From: Mastigamoeba balamuthi
Taxonomy: Eukaryota; Evosea; Mastigamoebida; Mastigamoebidae
Direction: 5' to 3'
NCBI GenBank assembly: GCA_902651635.1
Contig: CACRSC010000017.1
Coordinates: forward strand, 95,066-159,065
DNA: 64,000 nucleotides
Shown: positions 21,719 to 32,032 of the stretch, piece after piece
Position numbering within the stretch: the first letter of the stretch is position 1
How the letters are laid out: each line of letters starts with the position of its first letter
Made by a program: the position numbers and the translations under genes
The notes under the pieces: model-generated
Databases searched by the model: none
Seen by the model: the letters and a program-made list of their open reading frames with translations, nothing else
Told to the model about the DNA's origin: nothing

Positions 21719-24700
21719 CTACTGCTCGGCGCTATCGTCCTCGACGGGCTCCGGTGCCATAAGATGCAACGGCAACGGGTCTGAGAATGAGCAGTTCTTT
21801 CCCGGCGACTCGATGACGTTGGTATAGCAGGGCAGCCACTGGCGCAGCAGGTCGGTGACAGACTGACCCGGGCCGACCATCCCCCGTTGGCGCGCTCTCT
21901 CGATGACCCGCTCCCAGGACAGTCGGCGCTGGCCGCAGTCCGTCAGCGTGAAGTCCATCAGGGTCTGCCACAGCTTGCGCAGGTCCACCTCGGGGCTCAG
22001 CGGCAGCTTGCACCCGACCCGCTTGGCGAGCAGCTTGAAGAACGAGTCGTCCCACCACACGGTCTCCTGCTTACGCGCTCTGATCTTCTTCGAGCCAGCT
22101 GCGAAGCGGTTAGCATCAAACGGCACGAATGACTGCTGCGTTGGTGGCGTACCTGTCGGGGAGAAGCGGAAGAGAGGAGACGAAGGGGGCTTGAGTCTGG
22201 CAAGGCGCCGGATCTTCGGGGTTATCGGCGAGTTAAACGCGTTCCCCAGCTTCCGGATGATCGACTTGCGGCGGGGAGTCATCTTGTTTGCCGGAGTCAC
22301 AGGGACAACTGGCTCCTCCTCGTCTCGCATTCCGGTGTCCTCCTCCTCCAGGTCCGAGTCGCCCTCTGCAGACGGCCCCTCGTTGTCCTCGACTGCGTCG
22401 GCTCCGTACGCGCCGCTGTTGTCACCTTCGTTGTCCAACTCCTCTTCGGGGGCCTCGCGGTCCTCGTCTTCGCTGCTGTCGTCCCCGATGTCCTCGGCGT
22501 CCATCTCGACCTCAATTTCCGGGACAGAGTCCTCTCTCGTGTCCTGGGCAACAGCAGGCTCGGCGTCACTTTCCGGGGCGCTGCCCGCCATCTCCGCGTT
22601 GCTGCCGTTGTCCTCCCCCTCGCTCTCGCTCTCGGCCTCCGCGCTGTGCTCGCTGGCTCTACGGGACCGAGAGAAGCTGGACCTCGTGGGCGACTGCTGA
22701 GGCTCCCACTCGTCCGGCATGTCGTCGAGCTTCGCTCGTGAGAGGTTGAAGGGCTCCTCCTCATCCGGCGACGACACGGCCACCGTGTCCGGCGAGTCTG
22801 GCAGCGGCTCCGCTGCGGACACCTCGGTCGACATGCGGATCGTCTCGTGCTCGCGCGGGACAATGGGGCTGACGGGCGGCGGGGGAGCCGGGGCCGACGG
22901 CATCTTGGGCGGGTGCAGCTCGAGGTACTCCTGCACCTTCTTCTTGGACCGGAGCTTCTCGCCCTCGGGAGTGTAGTAGTACGTGTCCTTCTTGCCCTTT
23001 GCTGACGGCCTTGCGACTGTCTCGCACGCCCAGCCCTCGCCGAGGGGCACCACCTCCCCCTCGATGACGAGGCTCTGCAGCGGGGTGGCTGCAGCCGGTA
23101 TCTGCTTCCTCGCTGATGTGGTCGGCGTCGCCCTTCTTTTCGCGTCTGGAGTCGAGAGCCCCGTCTCGACCGCCGCCGCTTCAGAAGGCTCTTCGACGGG
23201 GATGGCTGGCGGCAGTGTGCTCGGCACGGGCGGTGCAGGCGTGGCCTCGTGCTCCTGCTCTTGCGGTATTGCTGGCGGCGGCTGCACCGGTATGGCTGGC
23301 GCTGCCGGAGCTGCCGGAGCTGCTGGTTCCTCGGTGGAGGTGGCGGCGGGCTCGATGCTCTGCGTTGGCTGGTCTGCGTTGAGCACGGCCTCTGGGTGGA
23401 TTGTGCGGCGCTTGGCCTTGACCTTCCTCCGCGACATGATCTGCTCCGCTGTCTCTGTCTCGTCGACAGAATCGACCCTGAGCGGCTCCTCGGGAAGCGC
23501 TGCTTCCGCTGCTTGCTCGAGGTCCATCTCGACCCGCTCGTCCGAGACAACCGGCTGCGCCTGCTCTTCCTCATGGCTGGCTGGCTCCTCCGAAACGCTC
23601 TCCTCTGAAGACGAGGAGCCCTCGTCTTGCTCCACAGTCAGCGGCCTCTCGCGGAATCTGAGGAACGCCGGGGTCTCCACGGCAGTGGTGCGCACGGTGG
23701 CGGTGCGCACGTACTGCCCCGCCTTGCGCATTCTGTACTCGTCACCCCAGTTTGTCCTGAGCCTCGCTCTGGCCGAGGGCGTAAGTCCTCCAGACCGCCC
23801 AGGCGTCTTTGCCGGGGTCTTCCTCGGAGTCTTTGGGGTCTTGCGCTCTGGCAGCCACAGCGGCTCGACGACCTCTTCACTCTTTGCGTCGTCTCGAGGT
23901 GCCTCCGGTGTCACGGCGCCGCTTCCAGACGAGGCGGCGTGCGCCTGGTGGTCGTCGGGCTGCTGCGGCGGTGCGTCGAGCTGCATTGGCGCTGAGCTCT
24001 CCTCCGCGGTGACGGCGCCCTCGCCGCGCGGCGACGCCTGCTCGACTGTAGACTCGGTGGCTGCGACTGCCCTGAAGCGAGACGGAGACCTGTTGGCCAC
24101 AGGGCTTGTGCGTGGCGACGGCGAGGCTGCTGGCTTTGCTGGCGTCGCCGAGGTCACGGCGGTCGGGGCGTGTGTCTCGCTCCCAGAGTCCTCGAGGTCG
24201 GCCATGGAAACGTGCAGCGCCGCAGTCCTCCTGCGCGACGGCGTCTCCTGAGGTGTCCTGCGTGGCGTCCTCCCTGGCGTCCTGCGCGGAGTGACTGCGA
24301 TGTGGTCCGATTCGGTTGCTGCCGACGCGCTAGCAGGAGCGTGGTCCACATGCTCCTGCTCCTCAGCCGGCTGTGCCTCTGCATCGCGATACTCCATATA
24401 GTCGGCGCTCTTTCTCGGAGATGCGCGGATGGGAGACAAGGCGGTAGGGGCGAGCATCTGTGGTTGCTCTTGAGCTCCCTGGGTCTGCTCCAGTTCCATC
24501 TCAGCCAGGGCCTCCTCAGAAGGCACCCACTCGCCTTGCACGGCCGTCCGATCCGCCATAAGGTGTGCTGGGGGCTCCTGGACGTGCTGCTGCTCTTCTC
24601 CTGCTGCCCCCTGCTCGCCCACCGCAGGCGTGCCCTCGCCCTCGCTCTGTCTCCACCCCTCGTCGTGTGCAGCCAGAGCGAACCCCGCTGTGTCTCGCTC

Positions 24701-25531
24701 CGGAGACATGGCTTGCAGCGGCTCGGCCTGGTGCAGCTCTGCGACCTCTGGCTCCAGCCCGAGCTGCCCGTGGTCCTGCTGCTCTGCGCCCTCGTCGGGT
24801 GCCTGCATCTGCCCTGCTGCCTCTGTGCTGGGCCTGGGCGACTCCTGCGTCCCCTGCTCCGCCCCGTCGCCATCGTCCTCGCCCCCGCTGTCCTCCTGGT
24901 CCCCCCACTCGAGGGCGCGCCTCCGCGCCTGCTCGTCTGCCCTCCTGATGGCGCCCTCCTGCAGGAAGTCGGGCACAGGTCCCGGGGGCGCCCTCTTCTT
25001 GGTCACCCGCTGCCTCTGCCTCTCGTGCTGCTGCTGCTCCGCCTCCTCCTCCTTCTCCTCCGCCTCCTCCTCGTCCAGCTGCCTGCGCTCCAGGGCTCTG
25101 CGGGCGGCCTCTCCCTCGGCCCTGCGCACAGACTCCTCCGCCAGGAACTCGGGCTCGGGTCCTATGGGCCTCGCGGGCCTCGCCTTTGCCACGCGCGGCG
25201 TCTTGGCTGCTCTCCTCCCCGTCGACCGCCCCGCTGCCGCTGCCGTCGCCGGCGTCCTCCCTCCCTCACCCTGCTGCTTCCTCTGCGGCGTCCGCGGCGT
25301 CTTGGGCGCCTGCGCGGCCGCTGGCGCCGGCGCGGCGCTGACGGGCTCGGACTGCTGCGGCTGCGGCTGAGGCGCGGCGGCGGGAGCGGCAGAGGCGGCG
25401 GTGCCCGAGCGCTTCTTCTCGAGCTCGGCACGGCGCTCGGCGCGGCGGACCTCGCGGTTCGTGCGGGTCCAGCGGGGGCGGCGGTTCGCGAGGTCCTCCG
25501 AGGAGGGCTCGGGCGATGAGACGGCGTCCAT
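21719..25531 (-). CDS. Large acidic nuclear protein with a methyl-CpG-binding-like domain
   Basis: Probable chromatin protein. Single exon, 1,270 residues from MDAVSSPEP (25531). The N-terminal two thirds are low complexity (Glu, Ala, Pro, Gln, Ser) with many basic TPR/TPK-type stretches that resemble AT-hook or CDK-site-rich sequence. They also carry two related repeats built on EPEFLAEESVRRAE and VPDFLQEGAIRRAD. At about residues 819-873 (23075-22912) lies an MBD/TAM-like module: GEGWACE, then KKDTYYYTPEGEKLRSKKKV, matching the family pattern GW.....R..GK.D.YY..P.GK..RS. A conserved C-terminal block of about 130 residues (WWDDSFFKLLAKRVG...) is of unknown family. An E2F-type site lies 40 bp before the start. 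Whether it binds methylated DNA cannot be told from sequence. Confidence 0.8.
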   Translation of the reverse strand: MDAVSSPEPSSEDLANRRPRWTRTNREVRRAERRAELEKKRSGTAASAAPAAAPQPQPQQSEPVSAAPAPAAAQAPKTPRTPQRKQQGEGGRTPATAAAAGRSTGRRAAKTPRVAKARPARPIGPEPEFLAEESVRRAEGEAARRALERRQLDEEEAEEKEEEAEQQQHERQRQRVTKKRAPPGPVPDFLQEGAIRRADEQARRRALEWGDQEDSGGEDDGDGAEQGTQESPRPSTEAAGQMQAPDEGAEQQDHGQLGLEPEVAELHQAEPLQAMSPERDTAGFALAAHDEGWRQSEGEGTPAVGEQGAAGEEQQHVQEPPAHLMADRTAVQGEWVPSEEALAEMELEQTQGAQEQPQMLAPTALSPIRASPRKSADYMEYRDAEAQPAEEQEHVDHAPASASAATESDHIAVTPRRTPGRTPRRTPQETPSRRRTAALHVSMADLEDSGSETHAPTAVTSATPAKPAASPSPRTSPVANRSPSRFRAVAATESTVEQASPRGEGAVTAEESSAPMQLDAPPQQPDDHQAHAASSGSGAVTPEAPRDDAKSEEVVEPLWLPERKTPKTPRKTPAKTPGRSGGLTPSARARLRTNWGDEYRMRKAGQYVRTATVRTTAVETPAFLRFRERPLTVEQDEGSSSSEESVSEEPASHEEEQAQPVVSDERVEMDLEQAAEAALPEEPLRVDSVDETETAEQIMSRRKVKAKRRTIHPEAVLNADQPTQSIEPAATSTEEPAAPAAPAAPAIPVQPPPAIPQEQEHEATPAPPVPSTLPPAIPVEEPSEAAAVETGLSTPDAKRRATPTTSARKQIPAAATPLQSLVIEGEVVPLGEGWACETVARPSAKGKKDTYYYTPEGEKLRSKKKVQEYLELHPPKMPSAPAPPPPVSPIVPREHETIRMSTEVSAAEPLPDSPDTVAVSSPDEEEPFNLSRAKLDDMPDEWEPQQSPTRSSFSRSRRASEHSAEAESESEGEDNGSNAEMAGSAPESDAEPAVAQDTREDSVPEIEVEMDAEDIGDDSSEDEDREAPEEELDNEGDNSGAYGADAVEDNEGPSAEGDSDLEEEDTGMRDEEEPVVPVTPANKMTPRRKSIIRKLGNAFNSPITPKIRRLARLKPPSSPLFRFSPTGTPPTQQSFVPFDANRFAAGSKKIRARKQETVWWDDSFFKLLAKRVGCKLPLSPEVDLRKLWQTLMDFTLTDCGQRRLSWERVIERARQRGMVGPGQSVTDLLRQWLPCYTNVIESPGKNCSFSDPLPLHLMAPEPVEDDSAEQ

Positions 25532-25967
25532 TTCGCCCGCGCGAGGGTTTTGGGTGACGGGCGGGGTTTTTTTCGCGCCAAGGGAGAAGATACGAGAATC
25601 TTCGATCTGGCGAGAGCCGAAAGCCGAGAGCTGATTCCAGATTAATGGCCCCGAACTCGCGCCGCATGCACCGGAGTGGCGATGGCGGAGGTTCATGGCG
25701 GCGCTCGTGGGGTCTTGTTCGGAGGGGGAAGACGTTAGCATGCATCGGGAATCTGAATTCGGAGTGGATAATCGTGCACGGGCGGAGCCCCGGCTTTCCT
25801 GCCATTCGGGAGGGAGGGGCACCCCCAGTGGCTTCCGCGAGAGAGCGGGGGCAGTCTCGCACGTGGTTACTTGATTTTCACCCTACAATCTCAAATTATT
25901 GCTCGAAATGTCACGGTCAGCGTGCGTGCACCCCTGCGGAGAAGAAACGCGCAGACCGGAGACCAAA
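25532..25967. other. Divergent promoter region
   Basis: Lies between the MBD-like gene and the 117-residue orphan. The E2F-type site at 25571-25581 is the only feature I can name. Open frames here read through on both strands but lack motifs. Confidence 0.4.
25571..25581 (-). promoter_or_regulatory. E2F-type site before the MBD-like gene
   Basis: On the minus strand it reads TTGGCGCGAAA, a match to the E2F/DP consensus TTSSCGCGAAA-like core. It lies 40 bp upstream of the start codon at 25531, the same distance as the site before RPA3. Functional role is inferred. Confidence 0.45.
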
Positions 25968-26384
25968 ATGCCCTACCGGCTGCTGCTCGAGCACGTGCGC
26001 CCCGGGTCCAACACAATTCGCAACGGGGCTGGTGCGGTGTTGCTGACTTGGGCTGCTGCTTCCCAGCAGGCTCTGCACTTCACAAACAAATACCAGGAGT
26101 CCGCAATTCTGGGGAGCTTCCGGCTGCTGCATCAGGCGGATCCATGCGAGGTCTACAGGGGGATTCTGGTAGCGGTCGAGTGGAGACGTCCCCAAGGACC
26201 CGCGCGCAGCCTCGTCCTCATTACCGACATCAATGACGTGTACTGAAAACCCAATTGTGCACTTCTCCGCAGACGTCGCTGACACGTGTCCGCTCCTCAA
26301 AGCAACGGCGCGCTGCTGTACGACGCGATCTACGTGCTGCGGAAGGATGGCTGCTACCACCTCACGTGCGGGCTGCTTTTTTGA
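25968..26384 (+). CDS. Small orphan protein, 117 residues
   Basis: Two exons, 25968-26239 and 26303-26384. The 63-nt intron (gtactg...aaag) removes an in-frame stop and joins DINDV to NGALLYDAIYVL. The product looks like a single compact domain rich in beta-type patterns, ending CYHLTCGLLF. A further short in-frame intron at about 26032-26066 cannot be excluded. I recognise no family. The intron-supported frame and the conserved-looking second exon favour a real gene. Confidence 0.5.
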
Positions 26385-26687
26385 AGCGTCAACCGCAAGA
26401 TTTTCTCATTCTCTCTGGATTGCCGCTCTCTCAAAGAGGCGCCAAGTATTTTTAACTTACACGTGCCCACGGCACAGAAACCGAGCCATCGTTGACGGCA
26501 GTGTGGCCCAGCTTGTCGAGAGCACGCTCCTACACGTTCCTGTAGATCTTGGTGCTCATGAGACTCACACAATTGCTTTGCTCTTCATAATGGCCTGCTT
26601 TCCAGTCTATCTCTTCACTCTTCCCCAGTTCTTCTCGCTCGTGGTGGCCCCACCACAACTGACTGTGCGGTCTCCGCAGAGACAGAC
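26385..26687. other. Intergenic region
   Basis: Contains GGCGCCAAG near 26432, a weak E2F-like core, and pyrimidine-rich sequence ending CTCCGCAG just before the next start codon. An upstream non-coding exon for the next gene is therefore possible. No other feature seen. Confidence 0.35.
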
Positions 26688-28224
26688 ATGGACCTCATGG
26701 AGCCCTACTACGTCGCGCCCAGCTGGGACAGCATCGCCTCCGCGGCCCGGGTGCTCAGGATGGCTCGCAGAGACGCGCAGGTCAGCGGCTTCTTCAGCCC
26801 TCGTTGCCCGCGGCCCGACCCCTCGCCCCACGATCTCGAGTGGTCGACCCGCGCCGAGGCCTCTTGCGCCCTCAGCGGCGAGTTCGTCTTCAACGAGTTC
26901 GGACGCCTCGAGAGGGCCCGTCGGGGGGCCCCGCATCTTGCTGCTGCTGCAGTGATCGTCAGCAGTGGCGTGCAGAGTGTGGGTGACGATTCCGACACCC
27001 AAACCGAGTCCGAGTCCGAGACCGAGGACGACGACGACCAGCCCTCTCCCAGGCAGCCCCTCCAGGACCTCGACGCATGCTCGTCGCCTCCGAGCGATTT
27101 TCCCCGCAAAAGGCGCTTTGTAATGCCGGATGATTCCAAGGAGGGCATGGGCATCGTGCTCGAAGCCCCGAGCGGGCACGACGGCGACGCGGTCTCCGGG
27201 CAGGTGCACTCGCCTCGCGGGACCGCGCGCAGGCGCCGGGGGATCCTCGTGGCGGGCGCAAGCAAGGTTCAGTCCCCGAAGAACTCGGAGAACATCACTG
27301 CCTCTGCTGAGGACTACTCGAAGAGCAAGAGCGCCAGCGCCACGCCGGGCAAGAGCTGCTCGGAGCGGCCTAGGAAGCGCGTCAGGTTCCAGGAGCCCGA
27401 CGAGCCCGACCAGAGCGCGGGGGAGGAGGATCCCGTGAGCAGCAGGCACTACGCGGTGGGGACGCTCATGTCCCAGCTCAAGCACACAGAGGCTGAGGGC
27501 CCCAGCACCACCAGCAGCAGCCCCACTCCCACAGACGGCGCCGAGCGCTGTGATCCCGACGACGCGCCGTGCCTCGAGGGCGAGTGCCTTATGGACGACA
27601 CGGGGATGCCCCGCTACGCGTCGCTTGGGCTGCCTGTACGCCCACAACACGCATCTCAGTCCAGTTGCAGTTTCTTCAGTCCTTTTCACCGGCATTCAAC
27701 GATGTGCGCAGGACGATGCGGCTCAGATGGACAACAACAAATCGATATTCCGCCTGCTCGAGGGCGCGGGCAACGTGGAGTCGCTGTACCTGCGCACAGC
27801 TGTCAAGCGGGTGATCTCGTGCGCGGACACGCTGGACGAGGACGCCCTGATGATGTGCCGCTGCAGCCTCCAGGTCCTCGAGCAGGGCGTCATCCTGCTC
27901 ACGGACGCCCTCTTCGGGTACTGGGCCGCACCCGAGGAGTGGACCCTCGACTCGTTCTTCGACAAGTACTGCTCACGGGGCCTCAGCCTCGAGTCGATGG
28001 CGATGTTCTCTGCCTACAAGACGGAGGCCGTCCTGGGCATGAGGTTCAAGGGTACGCCCGTGGGCGAGCTCGTCACTGCGGTCATGGCCTTCCTGCAGTG
28101 GGCAGAGGGCGCCTGGAAGAGGCACGGCGACATGGATGCGCCATCGGTTCACCAGGCGAGGTGGTGCTGTCGTCTAATGCGCGATGCGCTTCTCTCTCTC
28201 ACGGATAAGAGCGCTGCCCTTTAG
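26688..28224 (+). CDS. Acidic nuclear-like protein with a PP1-docking motif
   Basis: Two exons, 26688-27635 and 27712-28224 (76-nt intron), 486 residues. The N-terminal 315 residues are largely disordered, with a Glu/Asp/Ser stretch (ESESETEDDDD), several basic clusters (PRKRR, ARRRRG) that could be nuclear localisation signals, and RKRVRF at about residue 230, which fits the RVxF docking motif for protein phosphatase 1. The second exon (170 residues) is a compact helical domain (IFRLLEGAGNVESLYLRTAV...) of unknown family. A 5' non-coding exon is possible. Function unknown; a PP1-targeting role is inference. Confidence 0.65.
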
Positions 28225-28415
28225 GCAACTGCTTCTGTTACATAAATAGCAACGACACCGTTTCGAGCACGCAGTGTTCTGTGCATTACGCCGTGTGCGT
28301 GTGTTTGGCGCGCATTCGCCTTTGGTGCGCACGGGTTGCCATGTGCCCTAGCAGATTTCTGGCACCCAAGCCAGATTTTTCCGGAGCAGTTTGTTGCCTT
28401 TTGGTTTTTGGTGCG

Positions 28416-28977
28416 ATGTCGGACAAGAAGAAGCAGCAGGCGAAGACTGCGCCCAAGAAGGGCGGCAAGGCGGCCGCGACCCTCCAGATCGACACCCTCG
28501 TGAGTTTTCGCCCACCCTCGACCCCCATCGATTATTGCTCTCTGACGAGCTCCCCGTTGTTGTGCGCGTACGTCAGCGCTCGGCCCCCACGGCCGGCGGC
28601 AGGGAGGCGAAGGAGGGCGACTGGATCAAGGTGCACTACGTCGGCAAGCTCGTGAGCAACGGCAAGCAGTTCGACAGCAGCAGGGAGCGCGGGCAGCCGT
28701 TCCAGTTCAAGATCGGGCAGGGCTCCGTCATCAAGGGCTGGGAGCAGGGCGTCATCGGCATGTCCGTTGGCGAGCTCCGCCGCCTGACCATCCCCGCCAG
28801 CCTCGGGTACCAACACATCCACTCCTCGCTCCGCCTTTGCTTTTGTTTGACTCATTATTCGCTGCATGTCACTCCGCTCCGTCGCTCCGTAGTTACGGCA
28901 AGAAGGGGGCGGGCAGCGCGATTCCTCCGAACTCGGACCTCGAGTTTGAAATTGAGTGCCTCGGAATCCAGGACTAG
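28416..28977 (+). CDS. FKBP-type peptidyl-prolyl isomerase
   Basis: Catalyses proline cis-trans isomerisation. Exons 28416-28499, 28577-28806 and 28893-28977 (introns 77 and 86 nt) give 132 residues. Family motifs: KVHYVGKL, KQFDSSRERGQPFQF, VIKGWEQGV, LTIPASLGYG, and IPPNSDLEFEIE. Active-site aromatic and Asp positions of FKBP12 (Tyr, Phe, Asp, Trp) are present. A basic N-terminal extension of about 30 residues (KKK...PKKGGK) could direct the protein to nucleus or ribosome. The start is the only Met before the basic segment. Confidence 0.93.
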
Positions 28978-29252
28978 AGTCCTCGAGCCAGTGCTTCGTC
29001 GGTGCCCATCACCCGACAGACAGCAGCAGCAGCAACAACGAACGACACGTGAAAACGTTCATCGTGTTGTCGTCCCTTTGTTGTTGGTTTGAGTGGAGCC
29101 AGAGGATTTGGGAGTCTCAGCCGACTTGCCAGAAGGACCGTCTTGTTTGTATGTAAATATCGATCACAAGTAGCAACATCCAGCGCCCTTTGCTGTCGCC
29201 ACCGCATTGGGTTCTGCACAGGGGACGCCCACCACCCCCCTCCCCCCTCTGT

Positions 29253-31238
29253 TCACAAGATTGTGCAGCGGCACCCCTGGTGGTGCTTTTCTTGGTGCCC
29301 CGTCTTCGCTGGGGTCGTCGCCGCGGCGGTCGACCCGCCGTTGCCCCTCGCGGACGTGGCCGCTGCTCCTGCGGGCTGCGGGTCGGTGCTGCCCACGGGG
29401 CTCTTGCTGAGCCCCGGCGTCCCGTTTGTCGCCGACGCTGGCTGCAGGTTCCCCGACTTTCGCAAGTCCCCACTCTGCGCAGACACGGCTATGCCCTGCG
29501 CGCCCACGGGGTCGTCCTCGATCCCGGGCAGTGTCGGGAACTCCACCGCTGCCGTGTCCCCGATGTTCGGCTTGGACGGCGTCATCATCGACGACGGGGG
29601 CCCTACGGCGCGGTCATGCGGCTCCTTGTACGGCTTCGGCTCTGCCTGAACCCCCCGCGAGTGAGTTGCCGCCGCCGGCGACGGGGGGCGTGTCTGCTTT
29701 GGTGGGGGACCTTGGGCTGCTGTTGGCGGACAGACGCCGACGAGGCCGAGTTGTCGCCAGGCACCTCCCAGTCGTACGGGGTGTCAGGGGTCGCACCGAG
29801 CCTCCGCGCGAGCGAGTCGAACAGCCCGATCAGGTACGCGTAGTTGGGCCTGCTGTAGTAGTCGAGCGTCTGCAGGTGGTTCATAAAGTCCTCGTATTCC
29901 TGCGCCCGCACCGTCAGTGCTCGCCCACCCCCTCCTCCTCCAGCCGCTGCTGGCGTACCGAGGACAGGTTCTCGACCAGCCGGCGGCTGAGGTAGTGGTT
30001 CTTCATCTCGGCAATCTTGTCCTGCGGGCCTCGAGTGAGCGCTGCGCTGGGGGGGGCACAGAGTGCGCGTACTCTGTCGCGCTGCTGCTTCCATGGCAGC
30101 GTGCCCGTGGCGAACTCGATCGCCAGGTAGAGCACCGACCACAGGTCGTCGCGCGCCGAGAGCTCCTTGCACGCGTGCGAGTACACCGACGCGTAGCGCG
30201 CTGTGCCGCGGAAGCCGGCCGACGGCCTGGGCGGCTTGATCTCGCCCGCTGGCCCCGTGTACTTGCGCGACAGCCCAAAATCGATGATGAACAGTCTCCT
30301 CGCGGCACTTGCCTTGCGGCCCATCACGAAGTTCGACTGCAGGCAACCGGACGGCCCGACAGGGACAGTGGCGGTTAGACGGAATTTGTTAACAGGGTTA
30401 TTGAATTGTGGGGGCTAATATTTTTCTTTTGCGCTCGAAGACCAACAGAAAGAGAAGAAGAGGTGCGCAGTTCAAAAAAAGAGAGCAGCGCTCAAAACCT
30501 GTGCGGAAACAAAATGGGGGCGAGAGCACGCACGGGCTTGACATCGCGGTGGATGATGCCGAGCTCGTGGATGGCCTGGAGGGCGCGGATCATCTCGACG
30601 ACGAGCCTCGCGCAGGTCGCGGGCGTGAAAGTGCCCATCCTGCAGCAGCACAGGGCGCACACAGCAGGCGGCGGCGTTGGAAAAAAGGGAGTGGGCGCAG
30701 AGGCACCCGCGCACACGAACCTCTTGCGCAGCTCGGAGAGGTTCTCGCCCAGCAGCTCCATGACGAGGAAGTTGACGTCCTCCTGCCTGCCGCACGAGAT
30801 GAACTGGCAGACGTACGGGCAGCCTGCGTGGGCGGGCGGGTGCGCAGAGGTCGTTGGGTTGGTTGAGATATTTTCCTCTCCGACGGGGGGCGAGTCAGTG
30901 GGGGCTGAGCTGCGCACCCTGCAGGCGCCGCAGGATGGCGACCTCCGCGCGCAGGGCCTGCTTCTTCTCGTCGTTGAGCTCGGCCTTGATGGCGACCTGC
31001 TCGTTGGTGACGATGTTCCTCGCGACGTAGATCTCACCTTTTAAACCCGCCGGGGGTGCGCTCTGCTGTGAGGGCGAGGGGCCCGCAGGAGAGGGGGTGG
31101 CAGCGAAAACGGCCGTGACGGGGACGGGGGCGTACCGAAGGCCCCGACGCCGATCTGGTCCCCGATGCGCCACTTGCCGCGCACGATGGTGCCCTCTGTG
31201 AAGAGCGGCTGCCGCGCGGGTGCGCAGGGCTGCGCCAT
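29253..31238 (-). CDS. CK1-family protein kinase ending in a CaaX box
   Basis: Ser/Thr kinase of the CK1 group. Eight exons (31238-31136, 31037-30918, 30823-30715, 30639-30534, 30336-30073, 30021-29959, 29899-29711, 29645-29253) give 448 residues. Kinase domain about 14-320: glycine-rich IGVGAFGEIYVA, VAIK (Lys52), IIHRDVKPSNFVMG (Asp143), DFGLSRKY (Asp165), and the CK1-type FRGTARYAS activation segment that replaces APE. The domain ends RPNYAYLIGLF. A 130-residue Pro/Ser/Ala/Gly-rich tail ends GCRCTIL: CTIL is a CaaX motif of the geranylgeranyl type, and the Cys two places before it could be palmitoylated. This suggests membrane anchoring, as palmitoylation does for yeast Yck kinases. All introns keep frame, and the tail exon is joined by a clean 65-nt intron (29646-29710). 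Confidence 0.9.
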
Positions 31239-31532
31239 TTGAACTTCTGTGCACGGTCTCGGGTACGGCACTTGGAATACGCTTCTGCGCGCGGTGCGCA
31301 ACACCCTCCGGGGTCCAGACGAACTGTGTGGGCCCCTCGCAGCGCAGCACCCAGGGGATGCGGCAAAGTCTTCGGCTTTTGAAGGTTCAACCAAAAAGAG
31401 GGGGGATAAATATCGCGGTTGATTCTCCTCGGGCACAGGAAAAAGCGATATCTATATCCCGGATTGATGTCATTCTCAAATCTCGCTTTCAAGTCGAAAG
31501 TTTACGCGCTGCGCGCCCAAACCACTACTCAT

Positions 31533-32032
31533 ATGGAGCAGAGCAAGATCGTCGAGGGCGCCAACCACTTCAAGGTCCTTTCCACCCTTACCTACCGCGC
31601 AACGCTGCGCGCACTAACGCACTGTTCAGGACCTCTACTACCGCATCTTCGACCACTCGCGACACGTGAGCCAGGGCACCACGGGGGAATGGGACATCAT
31701 CGCATGACACGCACACCACGGAACAGGAGTTGCACGGGTTCTACACAGACCCGTCCATCATCGTGTGGAACGGGCAGAGATTCGACCGGGCGCAGTTCAA
31801 CCAGTTCATCCTGACGCAGCCGACGACGTCGCACACGATCATGGCGCTCGACTGCCAGCCGGTGCAGGTGCCGGACCTGCAGCCCGACAGCACCATGATG
31901 ATCACGGTGAGCGGGACCGTGTCGTTCAGCGGGGCCACGCCGCGGCCGTTCACGCAGATGTTCATCCTTGCGCGCGAGAACCAGACGAGGCTGTACTACA
32001 TCATGAACGACGTCTACCGCCTGCTCGCCTGA
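31533..32032 (+). CDS. NXT1: NTF2-related mRNA export cofactor (NXT1/p15)
   Basis: Partner of the mRNA export receptor NXF1/TAP, by family. Exons 31533-31574, 31630-31665 and 31727-32032 (introns 55 and 61 nt) give 127 residues, the usual length. NTF2-like fold: ELHGFYTDPSIIVWNG, ALDCQPVQ, MITVSGTVSF and FTQMFILAREN, ending in a short strand. The ALDCQPV and FxQxFIL blocks place it with NXT rather than NTF2 itself. Confidence 0.88.

Noticed and set aside
24170-25519. 449-codon plus-strand open frame rich in Leu and Arg
   Set aside because: Antisense of the low-complexity part of the MBD-like gene; no domain, no start context.
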